DNA from: Exiguobacterium sp. s146
GTDB lineage: Bacteria > Bacillota > Bacilli > Exiguobacteriales > Exiguobacteriaceae
NCBI RefSeq assembly: GCF_018618415.1
Contig: NZ_JACSMA010000001.1
Coordinates: forward strand, 186,001-250,000
DNA length: 64,000 bases
Direction: 5' to 3'
The notes under the pieces are model-generated. The model did not search any database. It saw nothing but the letters and a program-made list of their open reading frames with translations, and was not told the DNA's origin. How positions within the stretch are numbered: position 1 is the first letter of the stretch; each line of letters opens with the position of its first letter. This document shows, in pieces, positions 45,289 through 54,663 of this stretch. Both the position numbers and the translations under genes were made by a program.

Positions 45289-45900
45289 ATGATGCATGTG
45301 ACGAACCGTTACGGTTGGATAGAAGTGATTTGTGGAAGTATGTTTTCTGGGAAATCGGAGGAACTCATCCGCCGTGTCCGTCGGGCGCATTACGGGAAAA
45401 TCCCTGTCCAAGTGTTTAAACCAGCGATTGATGATCGGTACCACGAGGAGAATGTCGTCTCCCATAGCGGCAACTCGGTCGTGGCCGTGCCGGTCCAATC
45501 GAGTCAAGAGTTATACGATGCGGTACGTGAAGAGACGCAAGTCATCGCTATCGACGAGGTCCAATTCTTCGACGAAGGCATCGTCGACGTCATCGAACAA
45601 TTGGCGTCAGAAGACAAACGTGTCATCTGCGCCGGTCTCGACATGGACTTCCGGGGGGAGCCGTTCACGATGATGCCAGAACTGTTGTCACGTGCCGAAT
45701 TCGTCACGAAACTGCAGGCCATCTGTCTATCATGTGGGGCTCCAGCTTCCCGGACGCAACGATTGATCGATGGGGAACCGGCCCGCTTCGAGGACCCGGT
45801 CATCTTGGTCGGCGCCTCAGAGTCGTACGAACCGCGTTGCCGTCATTGCCATGACGTGCCGAATAAACCACGCCCGGTCCGCCATACAGTGGCTGACTGA
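45289..45900 (+). CDS. tdk: Thymidine kinase
   Basis: Salvage phosphorylation of thymidine, type II kinase. 203 residues. P-loop [13 protein letters not shown] near residue 15, [10 protein letters not shown] with the catalytic Glu near 84, and the zinc Cys positions CLSCG and CRHC near 146 and 185. GGAGAGGGCG precedes the first ATG; a second ATG follows directly. A TATAAT-like -10 lies about 75 bases upstream. Confidence 0.96.
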   Translation: MMHVTNRYGWIEVICGSMFSGKSEELIRRVRRAHYGKIPVQVFKPAIDDRYHEENVVSHSGNSVVAVPVQSSQELYDAVREETQVIAIDEVQFFDEGIVDVIEQLASEDKRVICAGLDMDFRGEPFTMMPELLSRAEFVTKLQAICLSCGAPASRTQRLIDGEPARFEDPVILVGASESYEPRCRHCHDVPNKPRPVRHTVAD

Positions 45901-45905
45901 CGTCA

Positions 45906-45933
45906 ACGGACCGCCCTCGGCGGTTCGTTTTTT
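45906..45933 (+). terminator. Terminator after tdk
   Basis: Ten-bp stem ACGGACCGCC / GGCGGTTCGT with a CTC loop and T6. The prfA -10 (TATAAT) starts directly after it. Confidence 0.8.
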
Positions 45934-45979
45934 GCTATAATGAAGACAGTTCGATTTGACGGAGAAAGGACGGATCATC

Positions 45980-47050
45980 ATGTTTGACCGTTTGAGCGTA
46001 TTAGAAGAACGCTATATGCAATTAAATGAGATGCTCGCTGACCCAGAAGTGCTCAGCGATGCGAATAAATTACGACAATATTCCAAAGAACAGTCGCAGC
46101 TCGAAGAGACGGTGCAGGCGTACCGTCACTATAAAGAGACGAGCACGGCGTATAAAGAAGCGAAAACGATGCTCGAGGACCGCACGCTCGATGCCGACAT
46201 GCGCGAGCTCGCAAAAGAGGAGATGTCACTCCTCGAGCCGGAAGTGAAGGCGCTCGAGGCGAAACTACGCGTCTTGCTGTTGCCGAAAGACCCGAACGAC
46301 GACAAGAACGTCATCGTCGAGATTCGCGGGGCGGCCGGAGGGGACGAGGCGGCCTTGTTCGCGGTTGACCTGTACAAGATGTACACACGGTTCGCCGAAC
46401 GGCAGAATTGGAAGGCCGAGTTGATCGATGCCAACTATACAGAACTCGGTGGTTTCAAAGAAGTGACGTTCCTCATCAACGGGACCGGCGCCTATTCGAA
46501 ACTGAAGTTCGAGAACGGGGCGCATCGGGTTCAGCGTGTCCCCTCGACCGAGTCGGGCGGACGCATCCATACGTCGACGGCGACCGTCGCCGTCTTGCCG
46601 GAAGCGGAGGACGTCGAAGTGCACATCGATATGAAAGACGTTCGCGTCGACACGTTCACATCGTCGGGTCCGGGTGGCCAGTCGGTCAACACGACCCAAT
46701 CAGCCGTGCGCTTGACGCACATCCCGTCGGGGCTTGTCGTCTCGTGTCAGGACGAGAAGTCGCAACATAAAAACAAGGACAAGGCGCTCAAAGTACTCCG
46801 GGCCCGCCTGTACGACAAGATGCAGAGCGAACACCTACAAGAACTGTCGGCACAACGCAAGTCTGCCGTCGGGACGGGAGACCGCTCGGAGCGGATTCGG
46901 ACGTATAATTTTCCGCAGAGCCGTGTGACCGACCACCGCATCGGACTGACACTCCAAAAGCTCGACCGTGTTCTTGCCGGTGAACTTGAGGATATCATCG
47001 ATGCCCTCGTCATGGATGAACAAGCTCGTCTCATGGAGGATGTCGATTGA
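45980..47050 (+). CDS. prfA: Peptide chain release factor 1
   Basis: Terminates translation at UAA and UAG. 356 residues. Anticodon-like region with the tripeptide PST in [16 protein letters not shown] near 183, and the GGQ loop [15 protein letters not shown] near 228. The start at 45980 follows GGAGAAAGGA; an upstream frame to 45956 adds unneeded residues. The stop overlaps the prmC ATG by one base, so the enzyme that methylates its GGQ Gln is made with it. Confidence 0.97.
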   Translation: MFDRLSVLEERYMQLNEMLADPEVLSDANKLRQYSKEQSQLEETVQAYRHYKETSTAYKEAKTMLEDRTLDADMRELAKEEMSLLEPEVKALEAKLRVLLLPKDPNDDKNVIVEIRGAAGGDEAALFAVDLYKMYTRFAERQNWKAELIDANYTELGGFKEVTFLINGTGAYSKLKFENGAHRVQRVPSTESGGRIHTSTATVAVLPEAEDVEVHIDMKDVRVDTFTSSGPGGQSVNTTQSAVRLTHIPSGLVVSCQDEKSQHKNKDKALKVLRARLYDKMQSEHLQELSAQRKSAVGTGDRSERIRTYNFPQSRVTDHRIGLTLQKLDRVLAGELEDIIDALVMDEQARLMEDVD

Positions 47051-47922
47051 TGCGGATCGCAGCGAAGCTGAAACAAGCGGAGCGGGAGCTTGCGGCCGCG
47101 GGTCGTGACGCCTCGACGGCGGAGTGGTGGCTCATGCACGTCCTTGACGTCGATCGGACGGGACTGCTCATCCGCCTGTCTGACGAATTGACGATGAAAG
47201 AGACGACGTCGTTTGAAGCCGGGCTTGAGCGTCTCTTAGCCGGCGAGCCGGTCCAACACTTGATTGGCCATGCTCCGTTTTATGGACGGATGTTCGAGGT
47301 CAATCGTGACGTCTTGATTCCGCGTCCAGAAACGGAAGAGCTGATTGAATGGGTCGTCGCGCATGTGCGAGACGTGGCTGACGATTACATCGTCGACATC
47401 GGGACCGGGAGCGGCGCGATCGCCATCACGCTTAGTCTCGAGCTCGGTGTCCGTGTCCAGACGGTTGATATTTCCCGGGAAGCGATTGCGGTCGCGAAAC
47501 GAAACGCAGCGGCGCTCGGGGCAGACGTGTCCTTCCATGAAGGCGATTGCCTGTCACCGATTGCCGACGCCTCGATTCGCGTCCTCGTCTCGAATCCGCC
47601 GTATATCGAGGCGGACGAACTGCTCGATGAGACGGTCGCGGGCTTCGAGCCCCACCTCGCCTTGTTTGGTGGAACGGACGGGCTCGACTTTTATCGAACG
47701 ATCATCGCTGACTCGACGCGCGTCCTGTGTGCCGATTGGCAATTGATTGCATTTGAAATCGGGTATAATCAAGGACAAGTTGTGAAATCGTACCTGTCCG
47801 AACGTTATCCTGAAGCAGAAACGGGTATTTTAAAAGATATAAACGGCAAAGACCGAATCGTCTACGCCGTGAGGGAAGGGATTGCGCATGGAAACGAAAT
47901 GGATCAAGCCGACAGAAGTTGA
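47050..47922 (+). CDS. prmC: Release factor glutamine methyltransferase
   Basis: SAM-dependent methylation of the GGQ glutamine of release factors. 290 residues. N-terminal helical release-factor-binding domain, VLIPRPETEELIEW near 91, SAM site IVDIGTGSGAIAI near 117 and the catalytic NPPY in VLVSNPPYIEAD near 180. The ATG at 47050 overlaps the prfA stop (TGATG). Its last 35 bases overlap the next gene. Confidence 0.95.
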   Translation: MRIAAKLKQAERELAAAGRDASTAEWWLMHVLDVDRTGLLIRLSDELTMKETTSFEAGLERLLAGEPVQHLIGHAPFYGRMFEVNRDVLIPRPETEELIEWVVAHVRDVADDYIVDIGTGSGAIAITLSLELGVRVQTVDISREAIAVAKRNAAALGADVSFHEGDCLSPIADASIRVLVSNPPYIEADELLDETVAGFEPHLALFGGTDGLDFYRTIIADSTRVLCADWQLIAFEIGYNQGQVVKSYLSERYPEAETGILKDINGKDRIVYAVREGIAHGNEMDQADRS

Positions 47923-48886
47923 GGAAGGGGTACGTCTCTTGAAGGCTGGCGAGGTGATTGCCATCCCGACGGAGACCGTCTACGGACTCGCCGGAGATGC
48001 GACGAACGACGTCGCCATCAAAAAGATTTTCGAGGCGAAAGGAAGACCGTCGGACAACCCGCTCATCGTCCACGTCGCCACGGTCGAACAGGCCGAACAT
48101 TTCGCGCAAACCATTCCGCCGGTCGCGAGACGCTTGATGGACGCGTTTTGGCCCGGTGCCTTGACCATCATCTTACCGTCGAACGGTCGGGCGTCGTCAC
48201 TTGTGACGGCGGGTCTGGATTCCATCGGATTACGGATGCCAGACCACCCGGCCGCACTCGACTTGATCCGCACATCGGGACTTGGACTGGCAGCACCGAG
48301 TGCGAACCGTTCGGGACGTCCATCCCCGACGTCGGCCCGGCACGTGGCAGATGATTTGAGCGGTCGGATCGCGGGTATTATGGATGGGGGACCGACAGGC
48401 ATCGGTGTCGAGTCGACCGTAATCGATTGCACGACGACTCCGGCGACGATTTTACGTCCGGGCGGCGTGACGAAAGAGGCGATTGAAGCGGTCATCGGCC
48501 CGGTCATTCTCGATGCCAATTTGAGCGATGAATCAGCTGCGCCACGATCACCAGGAATGAAGTACACCCATTACGCCCCGAGTGCTCCCCTTTATTTAGT
48601 GGAGGGAGGACGCGAAGACCTCGTCCGTGTCGTCACGACACGACAGGAAGCGGGCAAGCGAGTTGGCGCGCTCGTGTTCGATGAAGCGACGACCCCGGCT
48701 GACGTCACCCTCTCTCTCGGTAACTCGATGGAGACGGCGGCCCAGCGTCTATACGAGGCGTTGCGTAAATTTGATGAGACGGATGTAGAAGAGATTTACG
48801 TGAATCGGATTGAACCGACGGGAGTCGCTCTTGCCGTATATAACCGCCTCTACAAGGCGGCTGGCGGTAAAGTCATCCGTCCATAG
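47888..48886 (+). CDS. ywlC: L-threonylcarbamoyladenylate synthase, Sua5 type
   Basis: First enzyme of the t6A tRNA modification, making threonylcarbamoyl-AMP from threonine, bicarbonate and ATP. 332 residues: YrdC domain (PTETVYGLAGDA near 28, KGRPSDNPLIVH, LAAPSANRSGRPSPT near 140) plus the C-terminal Sua5 domain after SPGMKYTHYAPSAP near 220. It overlaps prmC by 35 bases in another frame, implying coupled translation. Confidence 0.95.
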   Translation: METKWIKPTEVEEGVRLLKAGEVIAIPTETVYGLAGDATNDVAIKKIFEAKGRPSDNPLIVHVATVEQAEHFAQTIPPVARRLMDAFWPGALTIILPSNGRASSLVTAGLDSIGLRMPDHPAALDLIRTSGLGLAAPSANRSGRPSPTSARHVADDLSGRIAGIMDGGPTGIGVESTVIDCTTTPATILRPGGVTKEAIEAVIGPVILDANLSDESAAPRSPGMKYTHYAPSAPLYLVEGGREDLVRVVTTRQEAGKRVGALVFDEATTPADVTLSLGNSMETAAQRLYEALRKFDETDVEEIYVNRIEPTGVALAVYNRLYKAAGGKVIRP

Positions 48887-48921
48887 GAAAGAGGCTGAAG
48901 GACATAGAGGAGGATCACGCG

Positions 48922-49422
48922 ATGGCGATGAAACGCGTATTATTCATATGTAGTGGGAACACATGCCGAAGCCCGATGGCGATGGCCCTGCTCCGCTCGA
49001 AAGTGACGGGGGACGAGTTCGATATTCGTTCAGCCGGGCTTCGGACGATGCAAGGGTTTGACGCATCAGAAAATGCACTCCAAGTGTTGCGTGAACGAGG
49101 GATTGAGCTCGAGCACGTCACGCAGACGTTTGACGACGTCCTCGGACGCTGGTCGGACGTCATCTTGACGATGACACGGGCGCATCGTGAACAGATTCGG
49201 GACACGTATCCGGATTTGGCCGACCGCACGTTCACGTTATATGAGTTTGTCACAGGGCTCGAACGTGATATTAACGACCCGTTCGGAGGGTCGATGAACG
49301 TCTACCGCCAAGTCCGAAACGAACTCGAACCACTCGTGAATCGACTTGTGCTAAAATTGACGAATGACGGGTCAAAGGTGACGAAACCACCGAGACGCCT
49401 ACCAAAGAAGACGGGGGAATGA
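48922..49422 (+). CDS. ywlE: Low-molecular-weight protein arginine phosphatase, YwlE-like
   Basis: 166 residues of the LMW phosphatase fold. P-loop CSGNTCRSPMA near residues 10-20, with the Thr (GNT) that selects phosphoarginine in YwlE instead of the Ile/Val of tyrosine phosphatases; general-acid Asp in NDPFGGSMNVYR near 115. It should reverse McsB arginine phosphorylation. The start may be 48922 or the second ATG at 48928. GAGGAG lies upstream. Conserved order with rpiB and ywlG. Confidence 0.93.
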   Translation: MAMKRVLFICSGNTCRSPMAMALLRSKVTGDEFDIRSAGLRTMQGFDASENALQVLRERGIELEHVTQTFDDVLGRWSDVILTMTRAHREQIRDTYPDLADRTFTLYEFVTGLERDINDPFGGSMNVYRQVRNELEPLVNRLVLKLTNDGSKVTKPPRRLPKKTGE

Positions 49423-49426
49423 CGGA

Positions 49427-49867
49427 ATGAAAATCGCAATTGGCGCCGATCATGGCGGATTCAATTTGAAGAAAGACATCATCGGATTATTAGAGGAGCT
49501 TGGACACGAGTATAAGGACTTCGGGACCCACTCGGCCGAGTCAATCGATTATCCGGACGTAGCCATTCCGGTCGCCGAAGCCGTCGCGGCCGGCGAGTTC
49601 GACCGTGGCATCTTGATTTGTGGGACGGGAATCGGCATCGGGATTGCCGCCAACAAAGTGAAAGGCATCCGAGCGGCACTCGTGCACGACTCGTTCAGCG
49701 CGAAAGCGACGCGTCAACATAACGACTCGAACATCATGACGATGGGCGAGCGCGTCATCGGACCGGGCCTTGCGCTCGATTTAGTGGCGACATGGCTCGA
49801 TACGGACTTCGAAGGCGGACGCCACTCGAACCGCGTCGACAAGATGAGCGCGTACGAAACGAAGTGA
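49427..49867 (+). CDS. rpiB: Ribose-5-phosphate isomerase B
   Basis: 146 residues: IGADHGGFNLK with the substrate Asp-His, the Cys-containing GILICGTGIGIGIAANK near 62 and HNDSNIMTMGERVIG near 99. Interconverts ribose-5- and ribulose-5-phosphate. Starts 4 bases after ywlE. Confidence 0.96.
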   Translation: MKIAIGADHGGFNLKKDIIGLLEELGHEYKDFGTHSAESIDYPDVAIPVAEAVAAGEFDRGILICGTGIGIGIAANKVKGIRAALVHDSFSAKATRQHNDSNIMTMGERVIGPGLALDLVATWLDTDFEGGRHSNRVDKMSAYETK

Positions 49868-49872
49868 CGACG

Positions 49873-50406
49873 ATGAAGGCGGAGCTTTTGAACTTATTGA
49901 CGGAGTTGCATGAACGGTTTCCGTTAGATGAGGAAAAGATGCTCGTCATCGGTTGTTCGACGAGCGAGGTCGTCGGCAAGACGATCGGGAAGGCGGGTTC
50001 GATTGATGTGGCGTCGGAGTTAATCGAGGCGTTCCTTGCGTTTCGCGACAAGACCGGCGTCCACCTCGCTTTCCAAGGGTGCGAGCACATCAACCGTGCC
50101 CTTACCGTCGAACGTCGGACGCTCAAGCAATTCGGGTTGACGGAAGTGACGGTCGTCCCGGTCCGTGCAGCGGGCGGGGCGATGGCGGAGAAAGCGTATG
50201 AACGCTTCGATGCCCCGTGCGTCGTCGAATCGATTCAAGCGGATGCCGGCATCGATATCGGCTCGACGCTGATCGGTATGCATTTGAAGCCGGTCGCGAT
50301 TCCGGTCCGGTTATCGGCAAAACAGCTCGGTGAGGCGTACGTCACGTTTGCGGTCACACGGCCGAAACTGATTGGCGGCCTGCGGGCCCACTATCCAGCC
50401 AAATAA
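49873..50406 (+). CDS. ywlG: YwlG-like UPF0340 family protein
   Basis: 177 residues of the conserved YwlG/UPF0340 family: VIGCSTSEVVGKTIGKAGS near 27, LAFQGCEHINRALTVER near 66 and the closing GGLRAHYP. Function unknown although syntenic with glyA across Bacillales. The ATG at 49873 is preferred; a GTG at 49864 overlapping the rpiB stop is possible. Neither has a strong Shine-Dalgarno, so translation is probably coupled to rpiB. Confidence 0.88.
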   Translation: MKAELLNLLTELHERFPLDEEKMLVIGCSTSEVVGKTIGKAGSIDVASELIEAFLAFRDKTGVHLAFQGCEHINRALTVERRTLKQFGLTEVTVVPVRAAGGAMAEKAYERFDAPCVVESIQADAGIDIGSTLIGMHLKPVAIPVRLSAKQLGEAYVTFAVTRPKLIGGLRAHYPAK

Positions 50407-50436
50407 AAAAGTCGGTCCTCGCGACCGACTTTTTTG
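50405..50436. terminator. Bidirectional terminator between ywlG and the esterase gene
   Basis: Stem AAAAGTCGGTC / GACCGACTTTT with A and T runs on either side. Confidence 0.85.
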
Positions 50437-50438
50437 CG

Positions 50439-51224
50439 TTATAACGCTTCGCTGAATAGATACGAGACGACCATCGGGAAGCGCTCACGCCATGCGAGCT
50501 CGTTATGCACGCCTTCCTCGATGACTTCGAAGCGGATGTGGTCAACTTTATCGCGCAGCAGGGCGTAGACGCGCTCACTCGACTCGAGATACATCTCGTT
50601 CGTCGGTCCGTCCGCTGACGGCTGTTCGACTTCTTTGCGACCGACGTCCATGTATAGACGTTCGACACCGTTCAAATCACTCGCGTCAATCAATTGCTCG
50701 AGCTCGGTCTGGTTGAACCAGAACGCCGAGGACAAGGAAGCGACGCGCTTGAAGACGTCAGGATAGACGCAAGCGGCGTAAATCGAGATTAAGCCGCCCA
50801 TCGAGCTGCCCATCATCGCCGTCTCGTCCGGCTTCGTCCGATAGTTCGCGTCAATCATCGGCTTCAACTCTTGGGTGATGTATTCGATATAGGCCGACCC
50901 TTGGCCGCCGAGCGTCACGTCTTGGCCGAGCAGGCTCTCGCCGATGTACGGGTTCTCCCACGGACCGTACTCGTCGAGCCGCATCTCGCCTGGGGCGCTG
51001 TCGATGCCGACGATGATGATGTCGCGCTTCGAGGCGTCCATGTACTCACCGGCGCGCCAACTCATCTTATAGCTCGCATCCTCGTCGTCGAACACGTTCT
51101 GTCCATCATGCATATACAGGACGGGATACCGCTTGTCCGTCAACTCGTAATCGGCCGGCGTGTAAATCCGAATCGTCCGTTCACGCTCGAACGGGGTGAT
51201 GGTAATTTGCTTTGTCTCAATCAT
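50439..51224 (-). CDS. Alpha/beta-hydrolase esterase, enterochelin-esterase (Fes/BesA)-like
   Basis: 261 residues. ERTIRIYTPADYELTDKRYPVLYMHDGQNVFDD near 13-45 is typical of the esterase D/Fes group. The nucleophile elbow GSSMGG is near 133 and a C-terminal His in EEGVHNELAWRERFP near 240. No signal peptide. It could hydrolyse a siderophore lactone or other ester; no iron genes or Fur box are adjacent. The start at 51224 has AGGAGG six bases upstream. Confidence 0.85.
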   Translation of the reverse strand: MIETKQITITPFERERTIRIYTPADYELTDKRYPVLYMHDGQNVFDDEDASYKMSWRAGEYMDASKRDIIIVGIDSAPGEMRLDEYGPWENPYIGESLLGQDVTLGGQGSAYIEYITQELKPMIDANYRTKPDETAMMGSSMGGLISIYAACVYPDVFKRVASLSSAFWFNQTELEQLIDASDLNGVERLYMDVGRKEVEQPSADGPTNEMYLESSERVYALLRDKVDHIRFEVIEEGVHNELAWRERFPMVVSYLFSEAL

Positions 51225-51353
51225 AAACATCCTCCTCTGATCGTCTTCTTTCATATGATACCCGACTTGCCGTTGGATTAGACGATACCCAAAAAAAGAA
51301 GCATATGTTACGATGGGGGTGTTGATTTTTAAACATTCAGAGGGGGTTTCAAC

Positions 51354-52607
51354 ATGGTAAACACGACGAAGTTGAAAGTGCAGGATGCGGAATTGTTTGA
51401 AGCGATGCAACATGAGCTCGGTCGCCAACGCGAGAACATCGAACTCATTGCCTCGGAGAATTTTGTCTCAGAAGCAGTCATGGAAGCGCAAGGCGGCGTG
51501 CTCACGAACAAGTACGCAGAAGGTTATCCAGGCCGTCGCTACTACGGTGGATGTGAGTTCGTCGACGTGGCCGAGAACTTAGCGCGCGATCGCGCCAAGG
51601 AGCTGTTCGGTGCAGAACACGCCAACGTCCAGCCGCACTCGGGTGCTCAAGCGAACATGGCCGTTTACTTCACCGTCCTTGAAGCAGGGGACACGGTGCT
51701 CGGCATGAACTTGTCGCACGGTGGCCATTTGACGCACGGAAGTCCGGTCAACTTCTCAGGCGTTCAGTACAATTTCGTCGAATACGGTGTGGACAAAGAG
51801 ACAGAACATATCGATTATGACGTTGTCGCAGCCCTCGCAAAAGAACATAAACCAAAACTCATCGTCGCTGGTGCCTCGGCGTACCCGCGGACGATCGACT
51901 TCGCCAAGTTCCGTGAAATCGCCGATAGCGTCGGTGCTTACCTCATGGTCGACATGGCCCACATCGCCGGTCTAGTCGCGGCCGGTCTTCATCCGAACCC
52001 GGTCGAGCACGCGCATTTCGTGACGACGACGACGCACAAGACGCTCCGCGGCCCACGCGGTGGGATGATCCTCTGTAAAGAAGAGTTCGCTAAGGCGATT
52101 GACAAGTCGATTTTCCCAGGGATTCAAGGTGGTCCGCTCATGCACGTCATCGCGGCGAAGGCCGTGGCGTTCGGGGAGGCGCTCCAACCTGAGTTCAAAG
52201 ACTATCAGGCACAAGTCATCAAGAACGCACAAGTACTCGCCCAAGGGTTAGAAGAGGAAGGACTCCGCATCGTATCGGGCGGTACGGATAACCACCTTCT
52301 CCTCGTCGACCTCCGCGGCATCGACATCACCGGGAAAGCGGCCGAGCATGCACTCGACGCAGCTGGCATCACGGTCAATAAGAACACGATTCCGTTCGAT
52401 CCAGCATCCCCGTTCGTCACGAGCGGGATTCGTCTCGGGACGGCCGCGATGACGACACGCGGATTGAAAGAAGACGATATGCGTGAAGTCGCTCGCTTGA
52501 TTGGACGCGTCTTGACGAATCATGAAGATGAAGCAGTGCTCGCGGAAGCGCACGAAGCAGTTCGCGCGTTGACGTCGAAGTTCGCGCTCTACCCTGAACG
52601 AGGCTGA
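51354..52607 (+). CDS. glyA: Serine hydroxymethyltransferase
   Basis: PLP enzyme interconverting serine and glycine with tetrahydrofolate. 417 residues: [11 protein letters not shown] near 27, [10 protein letters not shown] near 55, and the Schiff-base Lys in [14 protein letters not shown] near 229. AGAGGGGG precedes the ATG. Three bases after its stop a hypothetical gene begins, whereas upp follows in B. subtilis. Confidence 0.97.
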   Translation: MVNTTKLKVQDAELFEAMQHELGRQRENIELIASENFVSEAVMEAQGGVLTNKYAEGYPGRRYYGGCEFVDVAENLARDRAKELFGAEHANVQPHSGAQANMAVYFTVLEAGDTVLGMNLSHGGHLTHGSPVNFSGVQYNFVEYGVDKETEHIDYDVVAALAKEHKPKLIVAGASAYPRTIDFAKFREIADSVGAYLMVDMAHIAGLVAAGLHPNPVEHAHFVTTTTHKTLRGPRGGMILCKEEFAKAIDKSIFPGIQGGPLMHVIAAKAVAFGEALQPEFKDYQAQVIKNAQVLAQGLEEEGLRIVSGGTDNHLLLVDLRGIDITGKAAEHALDAAGITVNKNTIPFDPASPFVTSGIRLGTAAMTTRGLKEDDMREVARLIGRVLTNHEDEAVLAEAHEAVRALTSKFALYPERG

Positions 52608-52610
52608 CGA

Positions 52611-53537
52611 ATGGACGTACGGACACTCGCAGAACGGGAACTTGCGGAACTGCCGCTCATCGATATGACGGAATGGCTCGTCCGAAAAGGAGAGCATGAC
52701 CCGACGTTTCGCCTCGTCGCGAACGAGTTCGGGGTCGTGACGACGCTGCTCGACCATGGCTATTATATCGAGGCAAGTGAACGGATTGTACCGCTTCTCG
52801 GGATGAAAGTGCCGGCGGCGTTTCATCGGCTCGGGCTTGCGCTCGAAGTGAAGGCGAACGGAAGGAAGGCGGCCCAGCGCCGCTTTCGTTCGTTCTCGCC
52901 GGCCGTCACGGGTCATGCGGACTTGTCGGCTTGGCGTAACGCCTTTAAATGGAACAAATCTTGGCTCGGTCTGCCGCTCGTCGTCGGCCTTGGTCTGGTC
53001 GCGCTCTTCCTTTGGCCAGATGCGGAGCCGCCTCCCGTGACGCCGACCGCATCGGATGAACGGGTCGTGACCGTGACCGAGGATGAGGCACTCGCGAAAC
53101 GGTTAGAAGAACTCGAACAAGAAGTTGCTCGACTCGAGGAAGCGAACGAGGCGCTTCAAACCGAGGATGAGACGGTCGAAGCCCCGGAAGCGCCGGCCGT
53201 CATCCCGCTCGGTAAAGTCGAGACGCTCGTCTCGGACAAGCGTTATGAGGAAGCCGACGCGCTCCTCGTCGGCAAGGCGAAAGCCGGTCAGGAACAGGCC
53301 GTCGGATTTTATCGGTTGCTCGTCGACAACAAGCTCGGCGAAGCAGACATCGCCGATTATGCCGCCTATGTCGACACGTATCCGGAGTCGGGATATAAGG
53401 CGGACGTCTTATGGATGAAAGGCATCGCCGAGAAGAAGGCCGGGGACGACACGTACCGGACGACGCTCGCCGAAGTCGCCGCCATGGACGGGACGTACTG
53501 GGCCCCGATTGCTAAATCGGTGCTCGAGGAAGACTGA
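52611..53537 (+). CDS. Single-TM protein with coiled coil and TPR-like region
   Basis: 308 residues. A cytosolic N-terminal part of about 115 residues; one TM segment near 121-138 (LGLPLVVGLGLVALFLWP); a coiled coil near 158-182 (KRLEELEQEVARLEEANEAL); then a C-terminal helical region (LVSDKRYEEADALLVGKAKA and DTYPESGYKADVLWMKGIAE) resembling tetratricopeptide or BamD-like repeats. Probably a membrane-bound scaffold; no family assigned. Coupled to glyA (3-base gap). Confidence 0.65.
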   Translation: MDVRTLAERELAELPLIDMTEWLVRKGEHDPTFRLVANEFGVVTTLLDHGYYIEASERIVPLLGMKVPAAFHRLGLALEVKANGRKAAQRRFRSFSPAVTGHADLSAWRNAFKWNKSWLGLPLVVGLGLVALFLWPDAEPPPVTPTASDERVVTVTEDEALAKRLEELEQEVARLEEANEALQTEDETVEAPEAPAVIPLGKVETLVSDKRYEEADALLVGKAKAGQEQAVGFYRLLVDNKLGEADIADYAAYVDTYPESGYKADVLWMKGIAEKKAGDDTYRTTLAEVAAMDGTYWAPIAKSVLEED

Positions 53538-53563
53538 GGTCGCAGCTGCGCTGTGACCTTTTT
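53537..53563 (+). terminator. Terminator after the TPR-like gene
   Basis: Ten-bp stem AGGTCGCAGC / GCTGTGACCT and T5, immediately upstream of the first response-regulator heptamer. Confidence 0.75.
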
Positions 53564-53617
53564 CTCATCAAATTCTAATCTATTTCACCGCTCTTTCTCA
53601 GCTCGCTCCCGTACAGT
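53562..53617 (+). promoter_or_regulatory. Four-heptamer response-regulator operator and -10, promoter 1
   Basis: Heptamers TTCTCAT (53562), TTCTAAT (53573), TTCACCG (53584) and TTCTCAG (53595) start exactly 11 bases apart. The -10 TACAGT starts at 53612, 17 bases after the fourth. There is no good -35. Such one-turn direct repeats are the typical site of OmpR/PhoB-type activators. The same architecture is found at 55919-55974. Confidence 0.65.
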
Positions 53618-53645
53618 AAAGAAAAAGGATAAGGGAGAGGGACAT

Positions 53646-53915
53646 ATGCGCTCAACTAGCAGAGGAAAGATTGGAAGATTGATTCGAGGGGTGATGGTCG
53701 GTGCGCTCGCATTGACGCTCATGGCGGCCGGGGTCGCCGGATTCTTATTATTCACGTTGACGGGTAATGCGTGGCTCGACCAAATCGCCCAAGTCGGGAC
53801 CGATGTGGCGTTTCAAGTAGAAGGGTTCGAGACGAGATTCGACCAAATCGGCGACTCGCTCGAACTGCGCGTCGAACAAGCGATTCCCGAAGCGGTTCGT
53901 CCGTTTTTTGACTGA
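53646..53915 (+). CDS. Small single-TM protein preceding the two-component genes
   Basis: 89 residues. Basic N terminus (RSTSRGKIGRLIRG), one TM near 15-38, and an extracytoplasmic tail of about 50 residues containing amphipathic helices. AAGGGAGAGGG precedes the ATG at 53646. Downstream of promoter 1 with the response-regulator operator, and in front of the response regulator; it may be an accessory sensor or feedback factor. No family recognised. Confidence 0.6.
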   Translation: MRSTSRGKIGRLIRGVMVGALALTLMAAGVAGFLLFTLTGNAWLDQIAQVGTDVAFQVEGFETRFDQIGDSLELRVEQAIPEAVRPFFD

Positions 53916-53940
53916 GGAATCCGGGAACACATAAATGATG

Positions 53941-53968
53941 CGTCGGGCGGACTGCTCGGCGTTTTTTT
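53941..53968 (+). terminator. Hairpin between the small membrane protein and response-regulator genes
   Basis: Stem CGTCGGGC / GCTCGGCG (with G-T pairs) and T7. Could be a partial terminator reducing two-component gene expression relative to the first gene. Confidence 0.6.
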
Positions 53969-53985
53969 GAGAAAGGATGAATGTC

Positions 53986-54663
53986 ATGCCTACGATTCTC
54001 GTCGTCGAAGACGATGCTAAAATTGCCAGACTACTCGAACTCGAACTCATGCATGCCGGGTATCAGGTCGAAGTGGCCCATGACGGACGGGCCGGACTCG
54101 ACCGAGCGCTCGCCGGAGGGATTGACTTGATGTTGCTCGACGTCATGTTGCCACAGATGAGCGGACTCGAAGTCGTGCGCCGCGTCAAAGAAGAGCAACC
54201 GCTCCTCCCTGTATTGATGGTGACGGCACGCGGGGACCGCTATGACAAAGTGAGCGGGCTCGACCTCGGGGCCGACGATTACATCACGAAGCCGTTCGAG
54301 ATGGAAGAGTTGCTCGCGCGGATCCGGGCGTTCTTACGGATGCGCCAACACGTCCAAGTCGATACGAGTGAACGGGTCCTCTCTTATGAAGGGTTGACCG
54401 TCGACGTCAATCGCCATGAAGTGATGTATGAGGGGCAAAAAATTGACTTGACCCGACGTGAGTTCGATTTGCTCGTCTATCTGCTCGAACATCCCGAACG
54501 CGTGCTCACACGCGACCAACTCGTCGAACACGTCTGGGGATTCGATTATTACGGGGACACGAACGTCGTTGATGTGTACGTCCGCTATGTCCGGAAGAAA
54601 CTCGGTGGCTCTTGGATTCAGACGGTCCGAGGCGTCGGCTATATGTTGAAGCGTGGTGAATAA
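53986..54663 (+). CDS. OmpR/PhoB-family response regulator
   Basis: 225 residues. Receiver domain with DD near 10, phospho-acceptor Asp in LLDVMLP near 52, Thr in VTARGD near 80 and Lys in ITKPFE near 102; then a winged-helix DNA-binding domain (IDLTRREFDLLVYLLEHPERVLT, then VVDVYVRYVRKKL). The start at 53986 fits the AAAGGATG spacing; an ATG at 53977 is in frame but too close. Overlaps the kinase gene. Likely binds the 11-bp-phased heptamers at 53562 and 55919. Confidence 0.93.
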   Translation: MPTILVVEDDAKIARLLELELMHAGYQVEVAHDGRAGLDRALAGGIDLMLLDVMLPQMSGLEVVRRVKEEQPLLPVLMVTARGDRYDKVSGLDLGADDYITKPFEMEELLARIRAFLRMRQHVQVDTSERVLSYEGLTVDVNRHEVMYEGQKIDLTRREFDLLVYLLEHPERVLTRDQLVEHVWGFDYYGDTNVVDVYVRYVRKKLGGSWIQTVRGVGYMLKRGE